From positions 1-64,000 of the forward strand of contig NZ_LIRF01000003.1 in the NCBI RefSeq assembly GCF_001297705.1: 64,000 nt of DNA, given 5' to 3'. Source of the DNA: Chryseobacterium sp. ERMR1:04 (lineage in GTDB: Bacteria; Bacteroidota; Bacteroidia; Flavobacteriales; Weeksellaceae). Below, piece after piece: positions 61,243 through 64,000 of the stretch; the first letter of the stretch is position 1; each line of letters starts with the position of its first letter. A program made the position numbers and the translations under genes. The notes beneath the pieces are model-generated. The model did not search any database. It saw only the letters and a list, made by a program, of their open reading frames with translations, and had not been told where the DNA came from.

Positions 61243-61881
61243 ATGGAAAATAGAAAGTATATAAAAGTAGGAGTGGCAGGACCTGTAGGTTCAGGAAAAA
61301 CTGCTTTATTAGAAAGATTAAGCAGAAAATTATACGGTACCTATGATCTTGGCGTAATCACCAATGATATTTATACCAAAGAAGATGCTGAGTTTATGGC
61401 GAAAAACAGCCTTCTTCCCCATGATCGTATTATCGGAGTAGAAACAGGAGGTTGCCCACACACCGCGATTCGTGAAGATGCAAGTATGAATTTGGAAGCG
61501 GTGGATGAATTGGCAGAACGTTTTCCGGAGATCGAACTTATTTTTATCGAAAGTGGAGGAGATAACCTGTCGGCAACTTTCAGTCCGGATCTTGCGGATG
61601 TTACTATTTTCATTATTGATGTGGCAGAAGGGGAGAAAATTCCTAGAAAAGGAGGTCCTGGAATTACGAGATCAGATTTATTAATCATTAATAAAATAGA
61701 TTTGGCTCCGCATGTAGGTGCCAGCCTTGAGGTAATGGAAAATGATGCCAGAAGAATGAGAAACGGAACTCCTTTCGTATTTACAAACCTTAAAACGGAT
61801 GAAGGACTGGATAAAGTGATCGGTTGGGTAAAGAAATATGCTTTATTGGAAGAATGTGAAGAACCGAATCTTGTAAGATAA
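61243..61881 (+). CDS. ureG: Urease accessory GTPase UreG
   Basis: This 212-residue SIMIBI GTPase powers nickel insertion. The P-loop is [18 protein letters not shown] at about residues 8-25. The conserved metal-binding pair lies in [17 protein letters not shown] (CPH motif), followed by [17 protein letters not shown] and the guanine-specificity NKID in [15 protein letters not shown]. No His-rich N-terminus is present. It abuts ureD with no gap. Confidence 0.97.
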   Translation: MENRKYIKVGVAGPVGSGKTALLERLSRKLYGTYDLGVITNDIYTKEDAEFMAKNSLLPHDRIIGVETGGCPHTAIREDASMNLEAVDELAERFPEIELIFIESGGDNLSATFSPDLADVTIFIIDVAEGEKIPRKGGPGITRSDLLIINKIDLAPHVGASLEVMENDARRMRNGTPFVFTNLKTDEGLDKVIGWVKKYALLEECEEPNLVR

Positions 61882-62667
61882 ATGGATAGTCGCTTACATA
61901 TCATCGCCGGCTATAAAGAAGGGAAATCCTATGTGAAAGATCTTTATGTATCACCGCCTTTTCGGGTGGTTTCTGTAGGACAACGGAAAAAAGATCATAA
62001 ACTTTATCAGATTGTGATGAGTTCTTCGCCCGGAATTCTGGATGGTGACCGCTATCAGCTGGATATTGCCTTAGAAAAAGGAGCTGCATTACAGCTTCAG
62101 TCACAGTCTTATCAGAGATTATTCAACATGAAAGATCGCGCGGTTCAGCAGCTGAATATTTCCATGCAAGACAATACCTCTTTTGCTTACGTTCCGCATC
62201 CTGTGGTTCCGCATGAAGACTCTAATTTTAAGAGCAAAGCGGAGATTAATATCGGAGAAAACAGCCAGATCATCATCAGTGAAATTATTACCTGTGGGCG
62301 AAAGCATTACGGTGAACTTTTTAAACTGAAAAGCTTTCAGAATCTAACGGAGATTTACCATAAAGATAAGCTGGTTGTTAAGGATAATATTCTTATTCAG
62401 CCGGATCTTATTCCTATTAAAAGCATCGGTAATCTGGAAGAATATACCCATCAGGGAACGTTAATTTTCTACACCACCAAAAAGCATGTAGATAAAAATG
62501 CGCTCATTGAAACCATCTATGCCCACATCGAACTACAAAGTGAAATGGAAATTGGTATTTCAGCCATGGAAGATAACGGATTTATCATAAGAACTTTGGG
62601 GCACGGCGGGGAAGTAATGTATAATTTTTTCCTCACCGTTCAGGAGATTCTTTGGGAGTTAGAATAA
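61882..62667 (+). CDS. ureD: Urease accessory protein UreD (UreH)
   Basis: This 261-residue beta-rich chaperone binds apo-urease with UreF and UreG. Landmarks are YVKDLYVSPPFRVVSVG, then SSSPGILDGDRYQLDIALEKGAALQLQSQSYQRLF and FAYVPHPVVPHEDSNFKSK. It ends ILWELE. The start codon follows the ureG stop directly. Length is a little under the proteobacterial average but normal for Bacteroidota. Confidence 0.93.
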   Translation: MDSRLHIIAGYKEGKSYVKDLYVSPPFRVVSVGQRKKDHKLYQIVMSSSPGILDGDRYQLDIALEKGAALQLQSQSYQRLFNMKDRAVQQLNISMQDNTSFAYVPHPVVPHEDSNFKSKAEINIGENSQIIISEIITCGRKHYGELFKLKSFQNLTEIYHKDKLVVKDNILIQPDLIPIKSIGNLEEYTHQGTLIFYTTKKHVDKNALIETIYAHIELQSEMEIGISAMEDNGFIIRTLGHGGEVMYNFFLTVQEILWELE

Positions 62668-62680
62668 ATAAAATAAAAAA

Positions 62681-63382
62681 ATGAATACGACTATTTGGGC
62701 ATTAATGCTGAGTGCCATCTCTATAAGTTTTATCCATACCGCAACGGGACCGGATCATTATCTGCCATTCATTGTATTGTCAAAATCAAAAAAATGGAGC
62801 AGGAGCAGAACGATTTTTTTGACTATCGCGTGTGGTTTTGGCCATGTTTTAAGTTCTTTGGTGATTGGTGCTATCGGCGTTTTTCTGGGCTGGCAGCTTA
62901 ATCAGTTTGCGTGGTTTCAGGATATAAGAGGGAATATTTCAGGATGGGCATTGTTGATATTTGGAGTTGCCTATCTTATCTATGGCTTAGTGCAGGCAGC
63001 AAGAAATAAACCTCACAAGCATTTTGATGTCATGGGCGAGGATGTTTACGTGTATGAGCACAATCATAATGAAATGGTTATGCCACAAAGCAGAATAAAA
63101 GTAACGCCTTTCGTCCTTTTTATGATCTTTGTAATGGGACCGAGTGAACCGCTTACACCCCTTCTTTTTTACTCAGGATTAAACCGTTCTATAACAGAAA
63201 TTCTGGCATTGGTAGTGCCGTTTACCATTACTACGGTAGCCACCATGCTTGGAATGGTTTTATTGGGAAGATATGGGTATTCAACCTTATTCAACACAGA
63301 AAAACTAGAGCGTTATATGGGAGTGATAAGTGGAGCGGTAGTAACCGTTTGTGGTATCGGAATGGTCTTTTTAGGATGGTAA
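62681..63382 (+). CDS. Nickel-permease-like UreH/TauE-type membrane protein
   Basis: This 233-residue protein has about six membrane helices. The front motif FIHTATGPDHYLPFIVLSKS contains the H-x-x-x-G-P-D-H signature of the HisXXXXAspHis nickel/cobalt permeases and related UreH proteins. A second motif is FVMGPSEPLTPLLFYSG. A His-containing loop (YVYEHNHNEM) lies between. Just after ureD it most likely supplies nickel for the urease; sulfite or other transport is less likely in this context. Confidence 0.82.
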   Translation: MNTTIWALMLSAISISFIHTATGPDHYLPFIVLSKSKKWSRSRTIFLTIACGFGHVLSSLVIGAIGVFLGWQLNQFAWFQDIRGNISGWALLIFGVAYLIYGLVQAARNKPHKHFDVMGEDVYVYEHNHNEMVMPQSRIKVTPFVLFMIFVMGPSEPLTPLLFYSGLNRSITEILALVVPFTITTVATMLGMVLLGRYGYSTLFNTEKLERYMGVISGAVVTVCGIGMVFLGW

Positions 63383-63505
63383 TTTTAATGTCAATGGTGA
63401 ATTTTGCGTTGCAGGTCAATAATGAATTTTACCACAACTAAAAAAATTAATGAGCGAAGTAAATTGATGATTCACAATTGATAATTTAATAGTAAACAAA
63501 TTAAA

Positions 63506-64000
63506 ATGATGAACAAATTTTTTGAAAAAGTACCTTTTGTTGATACGGTATTAAAAGGAATTGGGCAGATCATGCTTCAGGAAAACAGATGGACAGGGCT
63601 TTTATTCCTTATTGGGATTTTTATAGGAAGCTGGGAAAGTGGAATTGCTGTTTTGGCGTCTACCAGTATAGGAACGCTTACAGCAATGAAGTTGAAGTTT
63701 GATAAATCTGAAATAAATGCAGGATTGTATGGCTTTAGTGCAGCTTTGGTAGGAGTGGCGTTGTCATTTATTTTTCAGTGTACCATAATGATCTGGATTT
63801 TGGTTGTTGTTGGCGGAGCATTGGCAGCAATCATTCAGCATTTTTTTATCAGTAAAAAAATCCCTGTATTCACTTTTCCTTTTATTATTGTCATCTGGAT
63901 CAGTGTTTTCATGTTGCATCATTTTACCGAAATCCCACCATCTGAGCTCATCAATGCAAAGGCCGAAAATCTGGATTATGATGATATAATAACGCCCATC
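63506..64000 (+). CDS. Urea transporter (UT family), cut by the window edge
   Basis: The first 165 residues are visible. The protein starts MMNKFFEKVPFVDTVLKGIG and runs through several membrane helices (LLFLIGIFIGSWESGIAVLAST). The UT-like motif is INAGLYGFSAALVGVALSFIF, matching the family pattern of a Gly-Leu-Tyr/Trp-Gly-x-x-[SA]-x-L loop. Expected role: passive urea uptake across the inner membrane for the urease encoded upstream. It is incomplete only because the window ends. Confidence 0.85.
   Translation, partial: MMNKFFEKVPFVDTVLKGIGQIMLQENRWTGLLFLIGIFIGSWESGIAVLASTSIGTLTAMKLKFDKSEINAGLYGFSAALVGVALSFIFQCTIMIWILVVVGGALAAIIQHFFISKKIPVFTFPFIIVIWISVFMLHHFTEIPPSELINAKAENLDYDDIITPI

Overview
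The window is AT-rich DNA from a Bacteroidota bacterium of the flavobacterial type, most likely Chryseobacterium or a close relative in the Weeksellaceae. The evidence is the TAnnTTTG-like promoter elements, the weak Shine-Dalgarno signals, a TonB-dependent receptor, a GG-leader peptide beside a grasp-with-spasm maturase pair, 7TM-type HTH regulators, and a urease operon in the order ureABC-(barrel)-EFGD-nickel permease-urea channel. The genus is an inference from gene content; no rRNA or tRNA gene was seen.

Layout. 0.2-7.9 kb: small redox and stress genes (MarR regulator, flavin monooxygenase, ABM-SDR-SDR operon with an AraC regulator, an orphan colicin-immunity-like gene, PhzF). 8.2-9.6 kb: an IS5-type element whose frameshifted transposase is also interrupted by an IS200/REP-type element. 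9.8-14.3 kb: a very AT-rich peptide (RiPP) cassette with a GG-leader precursor, ATP-grasp ligase, SPASM maturase (frameshifted), lipoprotein, VKOR and DsbA-like protein, but no exporter. 14.9-17.3 kb: a large MG2/TonB-plug protein. 17.5-24.5 kb: a LacI-controlled sugar locus (TonB receptor, GH100-like hydrolase, P-loop kinase, sucrose-type symporter).

24.6-35.6 kb: hydrolase, several AraC-type regulators, an MFS exporter, VOC protein, quinone-oxidoreductase-like and azoreductase genes, and a split YeeE/YedE sulfur transporter with a Crp/Fnr regulator. 35.9-40.0 kb: a histidine kinase/NarL-type response regulator pair followed by three tandem, diverged, apparently non-coding units. Each unit has a 38-bp dyad, a promoter-like box, an array of CACAARTGATGAAA motifs and an intrinsic terminator. 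This is the most unusual structure in the window and is proposed as a dedicated regulatory-RNA locus. 40.0-48.6 kb: secreted hydrolases (aspartyl protease, alpha/beta hydrolase, three penicillin-binding-protein-fold serine hydrolases), a phosphotransferase, and a 7TM-HTH regulator paralogous to the one at 26.4 kb.

49.0-52.8 kb: a set resembling a general-stress module (DUF892 ferritin-like, AraC, CsbD-like, CinA-type amidohydrolase). 53.0-55.9 kb: an AsmA-type protein. 56.7-64.0 kb: the urease operon, cut by the window edge inside the urea transporter gene.

Three reading frames (SPASM maturase, sugar symporter, IS5 transposase) are each restored by adding a single A to an A run; two of them lie in the identical context AAAAAAATAAT. 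Sequence error, phase variation and transcriptional slippage are all possible, so these genes should not be called dead without checking.
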